Positions 36,668 to 44,701 of a stretch of DNA of 64,000 bases are shown here, one piece after another. A program made the position numbers and the translations under genes. The stretch is from RGIG6165 sp045538835. Its GTDB lineage: Bacteria; Bacillota; Clostridia; Oscillospirales; Feifaniaceae. Positions within the stretch are counted from its first letter, which is position 1. Each line of letters begins with the position of its first letter. Location of the stretch: assembly GCA_045538835.1 (NCBI GenBank), contig JAZQEF010000026.1:91439-155438 (forward strand), read 5' to 3'. The notes beneath the pieces are model-generated. The model was not told the DNA's origin, ran no database searches, and saw only the letters and a program-made list of their open reading frames with translations.

Positions 36668-37993
36668 ATGCATTTTAAAATAAAAAGAAAAATTTTTCTC
36701 CTGCTTTCAATTGTGTTGGTTGTAAATTTTAATTTGACTGCATTTGCAGAGAATGCAACGATAACATACAAAAGTCAAAAAGATTTGTTTGATTTTGGAG
36801 CAGGAACTGCATATTCAGAAACAGATTTGTTTTTAGGCTTTAAGAATGTCATGCCCGGAGATGTTTTAACAGAAACTATAACTGTAAAAAACATAGCGAC
36901 GGATAGTGACTACATAAAGGTTTACCTTCGTGCAAATCCTCATAATGAAGAAAATCAGCTTAGTGAATCGGTTATCAATGGCGGAGAAACATTAGAGTCA
37001 ATGAATGATTTTCTCTCGCAACTATCTATGAAAATATGGAATGGGGACAAACTTATTTTCGAGGGTTCTCCGGATATAGCAAACCAACTTTCTGAAAACA
37101 CTTTGTTGGGGCAATTTAATAGAAATGATTCTGCTACACTCAAAGTAGAATTAACTGTTCCTATTGAATTGGACAATCGCTATGCAAATCGTATCGGAGA
37201 GGTAGATTGGATTTTCGTTGTTGCGGCGTTTGACCGACCGTCAGGTCCATCGACAAATACTAATCAATTAACTGTTAGAAAACTTTGGGATGATGACGGA
37301 AAAGACAGACCTGAAAGTGTTACTGTTAATCTTCTTAAAAACGGAAAAATTCATGATACTATTGAATTAAGTGCTGAAAATCAGTGGATTTATACATGGA
37401 GTAAATTGAGTAGATTATCAAAATGGAGCGTTGAAGAGGTTAATGTTCCGGAAGGATATACTGCTGAGTATTCTGTGACCGGTAATACTACAACTATAAC
37501 AAACATTCAGATACCATCTGAAGATAAGGATCCGGAAGCAGAGAATCCTCCTATAGAAAATCCTGAACCCGGCACCGAAGTTCCACCGGAAATTTTAGTG
37601 CCGGACGAAGACAAACCTATAAAATTGACAGTTAATAAACTTTGGAATGACAGCGATAATGATAATAGACCTGACAGTGTAACTGTGCAATTATATAACG
37701 GCGTCGAAGGAATCGAAACTGTACATTTGGGAGAATGGAATAATTGGTCATATACATGGGATAATCTTTCGCCATACGGAGATTGGGCGGTTGTTGAGGT
37801 CAATATTCCAAGTGGATATACACCATATTACAGTGTTACAGGTGATGTAGTGAATATAACAAATAGTGCCATACTAATCCAAACCGGACAAACGAATTGG
37901 CCAATTCCTGTTTTTGGCGGAATAGGTCTTCTTATCCTTCTTTCTGGTCTACTTCTAATAAAAAAAGGAAAAAAACATAATGAAAACACGTAG
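36668..37993 (+). CDS. Cna-B domain surface protein with QTGQTNWP sorting signal
   Basis: A 441-residue wall-anchored protein. Signal peptide to about residue 28 (TAFAEN); a camelysin-like N-terminal domain (MPGDVLTETITVKNIAT); two Cna-B domains at about 199-277 and 318-400 (LTVRKLWDDDGKDRPESVTV; LTVNKLWNDSDNDNRPDSV), separated by a Pro/Glu linker. The C-terminus has ILIQTGQTNWPIP, a 20-residue hydrophobic helix and a KKGKK tail, a variant sorting signal in place of LPXTG. The sortase encoded next is its likely partner. It probably anchors the surface structure to the wall. Confidence 0.88.
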   Translation: MHFKIKRKIFLLLSIVLVVNFNLTAFAENATITYKSQKDLFDFGAGTAYSETDLFLGFKNVMPGDVLTETITVKNIATDSDYIKVYLRANPHNEENQLSESVINGGETLESMNDFLSQLSMKIWNGDKLIFEGSPDIANQLSENTLLGQFNRNDSATLKVELTVPIELDNRYANRIGEVDWIFVVAAFDRPSGPSTNTNQLTVRKLWDDDGKDRPESVTVNLLKNGKIHDTIELSAENQWIYTWSKLSRLSKWSVEEVNVPEGYTAEYSVTGNTTTITNIQIPSEDKDPEAENPPIENPEPGTEVPPEILVPDEDKPIKLTVNKLWNDSDNDNRPDSVTVQLYNGVEGIETVHLGEWNNWSYTWDNLSPYGDWAVVEVNIPSGYTPYYSVTGDVVNITNSAILIQTGQTNWPIPVFGGIGLLILLSGLLLIKKGKKHNENT

Positions 37994-38555
37994 GATAGGC
38001 ACTATTTTTGTTATATTTGGCTTAGTGCTGATATGTTCAGCACTAAGCCTGTTTTTTTACAATAGTTACGAAGAAGAACAAGTTTACAAAGAATCGGCAG
38101 AGGTGTTGGAATCTTTAACAAAAAATTTGGAAAATAATAAAGAAACTAATGGTTTGGATGAAAGTACAGTAAATATAAATGGTTACGATTACATTGGATA
38201 TATAGAAATCCCTAAACTAAATATTAAACTGCCTGTATTATCGGATTGGGATTATGCACGATTAAAAATTGCGCCATGTAGGCAATTTGGGAGCATTGGG
38301 ACAGACGATATTGTAATTGCAGCACATAATTATAAAAAACATTTTGGGAATCTTTCGAGTCTTATAGTTGGAGATGAAGTGATTTTGACAGATGTGAATA
38401 AGGAAATGCATTTATACAATGTCGTAAAGATTGAGGCTTTACAACCCACAGATGTAGATGTGGTTCAAAACAGCGGATATGACTTAGTGCTTTATACGTG
38501 CTCATATGGCGGAAAAACACGTGTAACCTTGTTTTGTAATAGGACAATGGAATAG
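37980..38555 (+). CDS. Sortase
   Basis: A 191-residue membrane-anchored cysteine transpeptidase. N-terminal transmembrane segment (residues 8-27), catalytic His in AAHNY, Cys in LYTCSY, and Arg in RVTLFCNR. The short TLxTC-like motif reads VLYTCSY. It overlaps the Cna-B gene by 14 bases, so enzyme and substrate are translationally coupled. The class (B- or D-like) cannot be settled by eye. It is the last gene of the operon. Confidence 0.9.
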   Translation: MKTRRIGTIFVIFGLVLICSALSLFFYNSYEEEQVYKESAEVLESLTKNLENNKETNGLDESTVNINGYDYIGYIEIPKLNIKLPVLSDWDYARLKIAPCRQFGSIGTDDIVIAAHNYKKHFGNLSSLIVGDEVILTDVNKEMHLYNVVKIEALQPTDVDVVQNSGYDLVLYTCSYGGKTRVTLFCNRTME

Positions 38556-38630
38556 TATAACGTATTTTGCTGAATATAAAGTAATAGCAGGGAGACAATG
38601 TTACTGTATATAATGTTGCAAAAAAGAAAA

Positions 38631-38658
38631 AGTGTTCGTAACGTATGTTACGAACACT
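38631..38658 (-). terminator. Hairpin at the left element boundary, probable original tRNA-Pro terminator
   Basis: Stem AGTGTTCGTAAC / GTTACGAACACT, loop GTAT, followed on the minus strand by TTTTTCTTTTTT. Its arms closely resemble the terminator now next to tRNA-Pro at 61032-61068, as expected if the element split the tRNA from its own terminator. Confidence 0.65.
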
Positions 38659-38672
38659 TGATATGGTGCGAG
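38647..38672. repeat. Left attachment repeat (attL-like)
   Basis: GTTACGAACACTTGATATGG plus TGCGAG. It matches the right copy at 61055-61079 except two substitutions and one extra base. The right copy includes the CCA end of tRNA-Pro. Confidence 0.7.
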
Positions 38673-38842
38673 TGTTCATAACGTGTCAAAATGAAAATAA
38701 CGAGAAAACGGCGTCAAATCGCATAATTCAGACATTGAGAAAGATTCTGTAAAAAGAATTTTTCTCTTTTTTATTCCGTACATTCGTCAAAACAATCTCC
38801 TTCTGATAAAATGTAGACATCAAAACAAAGGAGGTATACACT

Positions 38843-39211
38843 ATGAAAGAAAAAATCATTGAAAATGGAATTGAGTATGTAAGGAACGGTGATTATTACA
38901 TTCCAAGCTTAAAGGCTCCCGAAGGGACTTACAACATCGGCAGGTATGGAAAGTTACATTCAATATTTATTAAAGAAAATCGCCCTGCTTTTTACTCAAT
39001 GAAAATGCTGGGCGGTACTTGGCTTGCATATCTCGAAGAAATTGACATATCCGCAAAGGAAATGGTTGATAGGCTCATAAAAGATATGGCGGTCAAACAA
39101 GGTATTACCGAAGAACTCAAAGCAAAAGACCAAACGGCTTGGGTTGGTGCTATGAACAACATTCGTCATTCAGCAGAAGAAATATTATATAGAGATCTTC
39201 TTTTTCGCTGA
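38843..39211 (+). CDS. tnpV: TnpV-like transposon protein
   Basis: A 122-residue protein matching the TnpV family of Tn4451-type elements: GDYYIPSLKAPEGTYNIGRYG, then RPAFYSMKMLGG, LAYLEEID, and WVGAMNNIRHSAEEI near the end. Its biochemical role is unknown; it marks mobile elements. AAAGGAGG precedes the ATG. It is the first gene inside the left boundary. Confidence 0.85.
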   Translation: MKEKIIENGIEYVRNGDYYIPSLKAPEGTYNIGRYGKLHSIFIKENRPAFYSMKMLGGTWLAYLEEIDISAKEMVDRLIKDMAVKQGITEELKAKDQTAWVGAMNNIRHSAEEILYRDLLFR

Positions 39212-39302
39212 AGTAAGTATTAGCAAGCACGGCATTTGTACCCCCACAAAAGCCCTTGTTAGGACTTTTGTCCTAAAACCTAAATAGATTGGAGGAAAGG
39301 TT

Positions 39303-39590
39303 ATGAACATTATAGAGGAACTATACTACGGAAATATAAACCCCAACGAAAAGCAATATGACAAAGACACCCATTATGCCAAAACAATGCGGAAGTTTTG
39401 TGATAGCGAAAACGAACTTGGAAAGATGTTGAAAGGCAAACCTCTGCATCTTGTAAATGACCTTATCAATGCAAGTGACGAGATTGTGGCTATAACAAGC
39501 ATTGAAAACTTTAAGCTCGGATTCCGCCTTGGTGTGCAGATGATTTGCGATAGCCTTATCTGCGATGATAGTATATTTAAAGATTTATAG
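39303..39590 (+). CDS. DUF6809-like small protein
   Basis: A 95-residue protein beginning MNIIEELYYGNINPNEKQ, a pattern I associate with the DUF6809 family that accompanies tnpV in gut Firmicute elements. It is predicted to be helical. No function is known. GGAGGAAAGG precedes the ATG. Confidence 0.65.
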   Translation: MNIIEELYYGNINPNEKQYDKDTHYAKTMRKFCDSENELGKMLKGKPLHLVNDLINASDEIVAITSIENFKLGFRLGVQMICDSLICDDSIFKDL

Positions 39591-39599
39591 GAGGTTACT

Positions 39600-40154
39600 A
39601 TGAAAAAGATTATAATAGGTTTAATAGTTACTGCAATATTCACATCTACAGTAAATGCAGCAGAGGTGCCGAGAGAGTCGGCACCCTGCAATGCCACAAA
39701 TGAAGCAATTATTGTAGTAGAAAGTTTTATAGGTGATATTTTAACAGAGGTACAGAATGGCTTGGGATATGCCGATGCAAGAGCAAAATCAAATCGCATA
39801 TTCTTCGATGCTTTCATAAAAGGACAGACTAATGGTTATAGCTATGGTGAACTTGTCGATATAGCAAACTGTGCAATATGGCAATACCGGGATATGTACT
39901 TACGACCTGATTTTTATGCAAATAATCTTGAAAAAGTCAGAGTTATTATCGCTTCCGTAATCGAAGACTATAAATCCGGTAAAATCACTTATGCAGAAGC
40001 GGAGTTCAATGCGAGAAATAAGATTTATCAGTCGGTAAAGCCCGATTTCAATCCAGATGTAGAGTATATGAAAGATCCGCTTTCGAGAGATATTCCATCG
40101 GTGGATAATAGTTTGTTTATACTTGCAAGAAAAGTGATTTTAGAAAGCAGGTAA
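39600..40154 (+). CDS. Secreted protein of unknown function
   Basis: A 184-residue protein with a clear signal peptide (KKIIIGLIVTAIFTSTVNA|A) and a helical body. No family recognised. It follows the DUF6809-like gene by nine bases with TAGGAGG. Its last 22 codons have a decayed second copy at 46654-46722, beyond the restriction cargo, which suggests an insertion or a paralogue lost by deletion. A terminator follows. Confidence 0.6.
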   Translation: MKKIIIGLIVTAIFTSTVNAAEVPRESAPCNATNEAIIVVESFIGDILTEVQNGLGYADARAKSNRIFFDAFIKGQTNGYSYGELVDIANCAIWQYRDMYLRPDFYANNLEKVRVIIASVIEDYKSGKITYAEAEFNARNKIYQSVKPDFNPDVEYMKDPLSRDIPSVDNSLFILARKVILESR

Positions 40155-40156
40155 CT

Positions 40157-40203
40157 TTTTGGGTGTGATAGTAAGGATATTTATACTATTACACCCAAAA
40201 ACT
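40157..40203 (+). terminator. Rho-independent terminator
   Basis: Stem TTGGGTGTGATAGTA / TACTATTACACCCAA with one G-T pair, followed by a short A/T tail, directly after the secreted-protein gene. Confidence 0.6.
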
Positions 40204-40296
40204 TTTGTATAAAACATAGAAAAAACAGAAATGGTATTGCTTTTATTCGAGATTTGGAATATAATATTATTTATAATAGACAAGGAGTGTATAAAT

Positions 40297-41364
40297 ATGG
40301 AAGTTATGTCTGCAAGAGAAGCTGCTGATAGATGGGGCATATCCCAAAGACGTGTAGCAGTTCTTTGTTCTGAAAACAGAATAGCGAATGCACAAATGTT
40401 AGGCAACATGTGGCTTATACCAATAAATGCAGAAAAACCAATTGATGCAAGGAGCACAAGATATAACACTACTGACGAAAAGACTGTAAAACCTTTTCTA
40501 AAATGGGCAGGTGGCAAAGGACAGTTATTAAAGGAAATAGAAAAATATTATCCCTTTACTAATGGTATTACAAAGTATGCAGAGCCATTTGTTGGAGGAG
40601 GTGCTGTACTCTTTGATATTATCAGTAAATACGATTTGGAACAGATTTATATAAGTGACATAAACGCCGAACTTATAAACACCTATGTTATCATAAGAGA
40701 ACATATTGAAGAATTAATATCATTGCTTAATAAATATCAAAATGAATATGTGCCTCTTGAATTAGAAGATAGAAAATCATATTATATGGCAAAAAGAGAT
40801 AGATTTAATTATTTGAAAGTCAATGGCAATGAGGCTGAAAATATTGAAAAAGCAGCATTGATGATATTTCTTAATAAAACATGTTTTAATGGTTTGTTTA
40901 GAGTTAATAAAAAAGGACTTTTTAATGTCCCTATGGGTTCTTATAAAAATCCTCTTATCTGTGACGAAAAAAATCTTCGTGCGGTATCAGAAAAATTGCA
41001 AAATGTAAAGATTATATGCGGAGATTACCGAAAGTCTGCTGAATTTATAGACGAGCATACTTTTGTGTATTTTGATCCACCGTACAGACCTTTGACAGAA
41101 ACAGCAAGTTTTACAGCTTATACTGAAAATTTGTTTAATGATGATGAACAAATTGAACTTGCTAAATTTGTTGAGAGTATGCACAAAAAAGGTGCAAAAG
41201 TAGTTGTGAGTAATTCGGATCCTAAAAACTCTAATACGGAAGATGATTTTTTTGATAATATCTATTCTTCTCACAAAATTAAAAGAGTTGAAGCTGCTCG
41301 AATGATTAACTGCAATAGTGAAGCAAGAGGAAAAATTAAAGAGCTACTTATTAGTAATTTTTAA
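40297..41364 (+). CDS. Dam-family adenine-N6 DNA methyltransferase with N-terminal HTH
   Basis: Alpha-class D12 methyltransferase. FLKWAGGKGQLL (SAM binding, FxGxG region), AEPFVGGGAVLF, and the catalytic DPPY in FDPPYRPL are present. The DpnII-family endonuclease two genes on implies GATC specificity. Residues 1-45 form an extra helix-turn-helix (SAREAADRWGISQRRVAVLC), probably autoregulatory. Start 40297 has AAGGAGTG upstream; the ORF extension to 40231 is not needed. It should protect the host and element from the neighbouring nuclease. Confidence 0.92.
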   Translation: MEVMSAREAADRWGISQRRVAVLCSENRIANAQMLGNMWLIPINAEKPIDARSTRYNTTDEKTVKPFLKWAGGKGQLLKEIEKYYPFTNGITKYAEPFVGGGAVLFDIISKYDLEQIYISDINAELINTYVIIREHIEELISLLNKYQNEYVPLELEDRKSYYMAKRDRFNYLKVNGNEAENIEKAALMIFLNKTCFNGLFRVNKKGLFNVPMGSYKNPLICDEKNLRAVSEKLQNVKIICGDYRKSAEFIDEHTFVYFDPPYRPLTETASFTAYTENLFNDDEQIELAKFVESMHKKGAKVVVSNSDPKNSNTEDDFFDNIYSSHKIKRVEAARMINCNSEARGKIKELLISNF

Positions 41365-41376
41365 GGAGGTTTATAT

Positions 41377-41556
41377 ATGCCATACGGAGAATATGCACAA
41401 TGCCCTTGCTGTGGAAAGACAGCATATGGTAAGGATGAAATAGAACAAGAATTTGGATACAGAAATATGGGTGATGGGCGTTATATACCACAGTCGTATT
41501 GTCGTGAATGTCGTGCGGCCCATTGTGAAGCAGGAAGGCCGTGCAAGGTTAAATAA
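41377..41556 (+). CDS. Small zinc-ribbon protein in the restriction cluster
   Basis: A 59-residue protein with two cysteine pairs, CPCC near residue 9 and CREC/C near residues 43-46, plus a further Cys-rich tail, fitting a zinc ribbon. TAAGGAGG lies 7 bases before the ATG. It sits between the methyltransferase and nuclease genes with 12- and 22-base gaps. Its function is unknown; a role as DNA-binding partner is possible. Confidence 0.6.
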   Translation: MPYGEYAQCPCCGKTAYGKDEIEQEFGYRNMGDGRYIPQSYCRECRAAHCEAGRPCKVK

Positions 41557-41578
41557 AGTATTTTTGAGGAGAAACGTT

Positions 41579-42115
41579 ATGATAAAGAATGGAAAAGGCG
41601 GAGGAAACACCAAAACAGGACTTGTATTTGAGGGGAAAACTGATTTGGCAACGTTTCTAAATAACCAAGAAGGATATCGTGTAACAGATGGAGTTGTGTT
41701 TTATAACGATGAAAAAGTGGCTCGAATATTCAAAAAACATGGTTTTTATAGATATTTAAAGGAGGTCGGCGTTGATTGGACAAAGATTATTTCCAAAAAA
41801 CTTTTGCCGGATGACAGTATCTACGTAATCATCAATAACACACTTTTTATTATAGAATGTAAATATCAGCAAGTAGCTGGTTCGGTTGATGAGAAACTGC
41901 AAACTTGTGATTTCAAAAGAAAGCAATATCAGAAGTTGATGGCACAACTCAATATTGATGTAGAATATGTCTATTTGCTCTCGGATTGGTTTAAAGATCC
42001 TAAGTACAAGGATGTTTTGGATTATATTATAAGTATGCATTGTCACTACTATTTTGAATACATACCGCTTACAAAGCTAGGATTGCCTGTGCCGCCCAAC
42101 AGCGAGGAGGAATGA
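41579..42115 (+). CDS. PD-(D/E)XK-like nuclease-fold protein
   Basis: A 178-residue protein. The segment PDDSIYVIINNTLFIIECKY contains the spaced Asp ... Glu-x-Lys expected for a PD-(D/E)XK catalytic core. The N-terminus (GNTKTGLVFEGKTDLATFL) and GLPVPPNSEEE end are not in a family I recognise. GAGGAG precedes ATG 41579. It ends four bases before the DpnII-family gene. It could be a second restriction subunit or an accessory nuclease. Confidence 0.6.
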   Translation: MIKNGKGGGNTKTGLVFEGKTDLATFLNNQEGYRVTDGVVFYNDEKVARIFKKHGFYRYLKEVGVDWTKIISKKLLPDDSIYVIINNTLFIIECKYQQVAGSVDEKLQTCDFKRKQYQKLMAQLNIDVEYVYLLSDWFKDPKYKDVLDYIISMHCHYYFEYIPLTKLGLPVPPNSEEE

Positions 42116-42118
42116 AAA

Positions 42119-42997
42119 ATGCCAAGAGAGTTTAGTACATGGTTATCAGGATTTCGCGATAGTATCGCAGACTATGGTTATTACATAGATTTTGAAAAAG
42201 TTCATAGAAATGTGGATAATATCAAGATTGAACTTAACATCTTAAATTCGCTTATTGGTTCTAAAAATATCGAAGCCGATTTTGAAGGACTGATGAGAAA
42301 ATATCCTGAAGTTTTAAAGTGTATCCCTCTGCTTTTGGCAGTTAGAGCAAATGAAATATACTGTCAGGATGAAAATGGCGGACATTTATTCCAATTTGAC
42401 TTTGGGAAATATCCACCTAACAGTCATGCGTATTATGCAAAATATAAATACTTTATGAGAGAAACCGGACTTTTCGATTTGTTAGAAAACCATATTGTAA
42501 ACAATCTAGTTGACTATGCAACGGGAGTAGAAACCGGACTTGATTCAAATGGCAGAAAGAATCGTGGCGGACATCTTATGGAAGATTTGGTTGAAAGTTT
42601 TATTCAAAAAGCCGGATTTGTCAAAGATGTTACCTATTTCAAAGAAATGTATATTCATCAAATTACCGACAAATGGAATATAGATTTATCAGCAATTTCA
42701 AATCAAGGAAAAATGGAAAAACGTTTTGATTTTGTAATTAAGACACCTAACATGATTTATGGTATTGAAACTAATTTCTATGGTAGTGGTGGTTCCAAAC
42801 TGAATGAAACTGCGCGTAGCTATAAAACGCTTGCGTTGGAAACGGATACAATTGATGGTTTTACTTTTGTATGGTTTACTGATGGAAAAGGCTGGACAAG
42901 TGCTCGTAATAATCTTGAAGAAACTTTTGATGTTATGGAACACATTTATAACATTAAAGATTTAGAAAACTGTATTATTGACGAGGTGTTTAAATAA
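42119..42997 (+). CDS. DpnII-family type II restriction endonuclease (GATC)
   Basis: A 292-residue protein that follows R.DpnII along its length: LNILNSLIGSKNIEADF, LPLLLAVR-type, ENHIVNNLVDYATGVETGLD, NGRKNRGGHLMEDLVE, RFDFVIKTPN, IETNFYGSGGSKLNETARSY and NNLEETFDVM. It is expected to cut unmethylated GATC sites, countered by the Dam methylase upstream. It overlaps the next gene by one base. Confidence 0.93.
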   Translation: MPREFSTWLSGFRDSIADYGYYIDFEKVHRNVDNIKIELNILNSLIGSKNIEADFEGLMRKYPEVLKCIPLLLAVRANEIYCQDENGGHLFQFDFGKYPPNSHAYYAKYKYFMRETGLFDLLENHIVNNLVDYATGVETGLDSNGRKNRGGHLMEDLVESFIQKAGFVKDVTYFKEMYIHQITDKWNIDLSAISNQGKMEKRFDFVIKTPNMIYGIETNFYGSGGSKLNETARSYKTLALETDTIDGFTFVWFTDGKGWTSARNNLEETFDVMEHIYNIKDLENCIIDEVFK

Positions 42998-43944
42998 TGA
43001 AATATACATTTGAAAAGTTAATTAGAGAAATTCTTGAAAAATCTGATACGCCATTAACAGCAAGTGAAATTTGGAACCACGCAGAAACGTCAGGCAAAGC
43101 CGATTTAGTATGCAGCAGTGGTAAAACTCCTTGGAAAACAATAGAAGCAAAAATATACGTTGATTTAAAAAAACAAAGGGAGTTTAACACTGAGTCTGAT
43201 TTGGTAAAAATTAGTTCTCGACCCGCAAAATTTGGATTAAGAAGTAAATCTTATGCTCAAAAGACAGAAACTAAAGCTGAAAAGAAAGTAAAGAGTTATA
43301 ACGAAAGAGATTTGCACCCTCTTTTAGCAAAGTTTGTTTTTTCAGATGAGCATTTTAGATGTTATTCAAAAACAATTTATCACGAAAAATCTTCAAAGAA
43401 AACAAAAGGTAGAAACAAATGGTTGCATCCTGATATGGTGGGGGTACATTTCCCCTTTGAAGATTATCACAGACATACATTAGAAATAATTAACGCTCTT
43501 AATGAAAGTGCAGCTCAAATATTTTCTTTTGAGCTCAAAAAAGAAATTGATTTCAATAATCTTAGAGAGTATTTCTTCCAAGCGGTATCTAACTCAACTT
43601 GGGCTAATGAAGGTTATTTGGTAGCTGTAAAATATTCAGATGAGTCTGAATTTACTGATGAAATGCAAAGATTGAATAATGCTTTTGGAATTGGTTTCAT
43701 TAAACTTAATGTTGAACATATAGAGCAAAGTGAAATATTATTGCCGGCAAAAACAAGAGAGAAGATTGATTGGGAAACAGTCAATAGACTTGTAGAGGAA
43801 AATGATGATTTTTCAGATTTTGTTAAACATGTAGTTCAGGATATAACCGTTTCTAATGTGCGAGGAACTTACGATAAAGTTCTTGAGGATGATGATTATG
43901 CAAACTATTTGTCACAAAAGGGATTATTAGTAACAGAGGGATAA
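42997..43944 (+). CDS. HrgA-like protein (HARE-HTH plus COG2958-like domain)
   Basis: A 315-residue protein. The N-terminal HARE-HTH domain (residues 1-75; PLTASEIWNHA, TPWKTIEAKIYVDL) precedes a domain seen in HrgA/COG2958 proteins (HPLLAKFVFSDEHFRCYSK, WLHPDMVGV, FSFELKKEIDFNNLREYFFQAVSNS). The pattern Asp-x-Val ... Phe-Glu-Leu-Lys fits a PD-(D/E)XK nuclease site. It is coupled to the DpnII-family gene upstream and a methyltransferase downstream, so it is probably a restriction component. Confidence 0.75.
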   Translation: MKYTFEKLIREILEKSDTPLTASEIWNHAETSGKADLVCSSGKTPWKTIEAKIYVDLKKQREFNTESDLVKISSRPAKFGLRSKSYAQKTETKAEKKVKSYNERDLHPLLAKFVFSDEHFRCYSKTIYHEKSSKKTKGRNKWLHPDMVGVHFPFEDYHRHTLEIINALNESAAQIFSFELKKEIDFNNLREYFFQAVSNSTWANEGYLVAVKYSDESEFTDEMQRLNNAFGIGFIKLNVEHIEQSEILLPAKTREKIDWETVNRLVEENDDFSDFVKHVVQDITVSNVRGTYDKVLEDDDYANYLSQKGLLVTEG

Positions 43945-43947
43945 TGT

Positions 43948-44697
43948 ATGGCTGAAAAGAAAATTAAAAAATGGGAGCCTGAAGATTTTGAACTCGAAAT
44001 GACTACGCATTGGTCTTTTCCGAAGCGTGGCGATTGGGCAACTCACGATGCCAAATGGCGTGGGAATTGGTCTCCATACATACCAAGAAATATTATATTA
44101 AGATACTCTCAAGAGGGAGATTTAATTCTTGACCAATTTGCTGGAGGCGGCACAACTCTTGTCGAGGCAAAACTTTTGAATCGGGATATAATTGGTGTTG
44201 ATGTAAATGATGTTGCACTCGAACGCTGCAGAGAAAAAACAACATTTGATTATGACCCTGCAAAAGGTAAAGTGTATATCAAAAAAGGTGATGCAAGAAA
44301 GTTGGATTTTGTCCCCGATGATAGTATTGATTTAATATGTACACATCCGCCATATGCTGATATTATTAAGTATAGTGATGGCATAGAGGAAGATTTATCG
44401 CAATTAAAAGTTAAAGATTTCATTGAAGAAATGAAAAAGGTTGCAGCGGAAAGTTATCGTGTGCTTAAAAAGGACAAGTTCTGTGCTGTTCTCATGGGTG
44501 ATACCCGTCAAAAAGGTCATATGGTACCAATGTCCTTTGAAGTCATGCATGTCTTTGAAGATGCAGGTTTTAAACTGAAGGAACTGATTATAAAAGAACA
44601 ACACAATTGCAAAGCAACGGGATATTGGAAAACCAATAGTGTAAAATACAATTTTTTATTAATAGCACACGAGTATTTGTTTGTTTTTAGGAAGTGA
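43948..44697 (+). CDS. N4-cytosine/N6-adenine DNA methyltransferase
   Basis: A 249-residue methyltransferase. The SAM motif DQFAGGGTTLVEA (about residue 64) comes before the catalytic THPPYADII (about residue 132). The amino terminus (WSFPKRGDWATHDAKWRGNW) is characteristic of a DNA-modification group found with restriction genes. Its sequence specificity is unknown. Only three bases separate it from the HrgA-like gene, so the two may form a second restriction-modification pair. Confidence 0.85.
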   Translation: MAEKKIKKWEPEDFELEMTTHWSFPKRGDWATHDAKWRGNWSPYIPRNIILRYSQEGDLILDQFAGGGTTLVEAKLLNRDIIGVDVNDVALERCREKTTFDYDPAKGKVYIKKGDARKLDFVPDDSIDLICTHPPYADIIKYSDGIEEDLSQLKVKDFIEEMKKVAAESYRVLKKDKFCAVLMGDTRQKGHMVPMSFEVMHVFEDAGFKLKELIIKEQHNCKATGYWKTNSVKYNFLLIAHEYLFVFRK

Positions 44698-44701
44698 TAA
44701 A

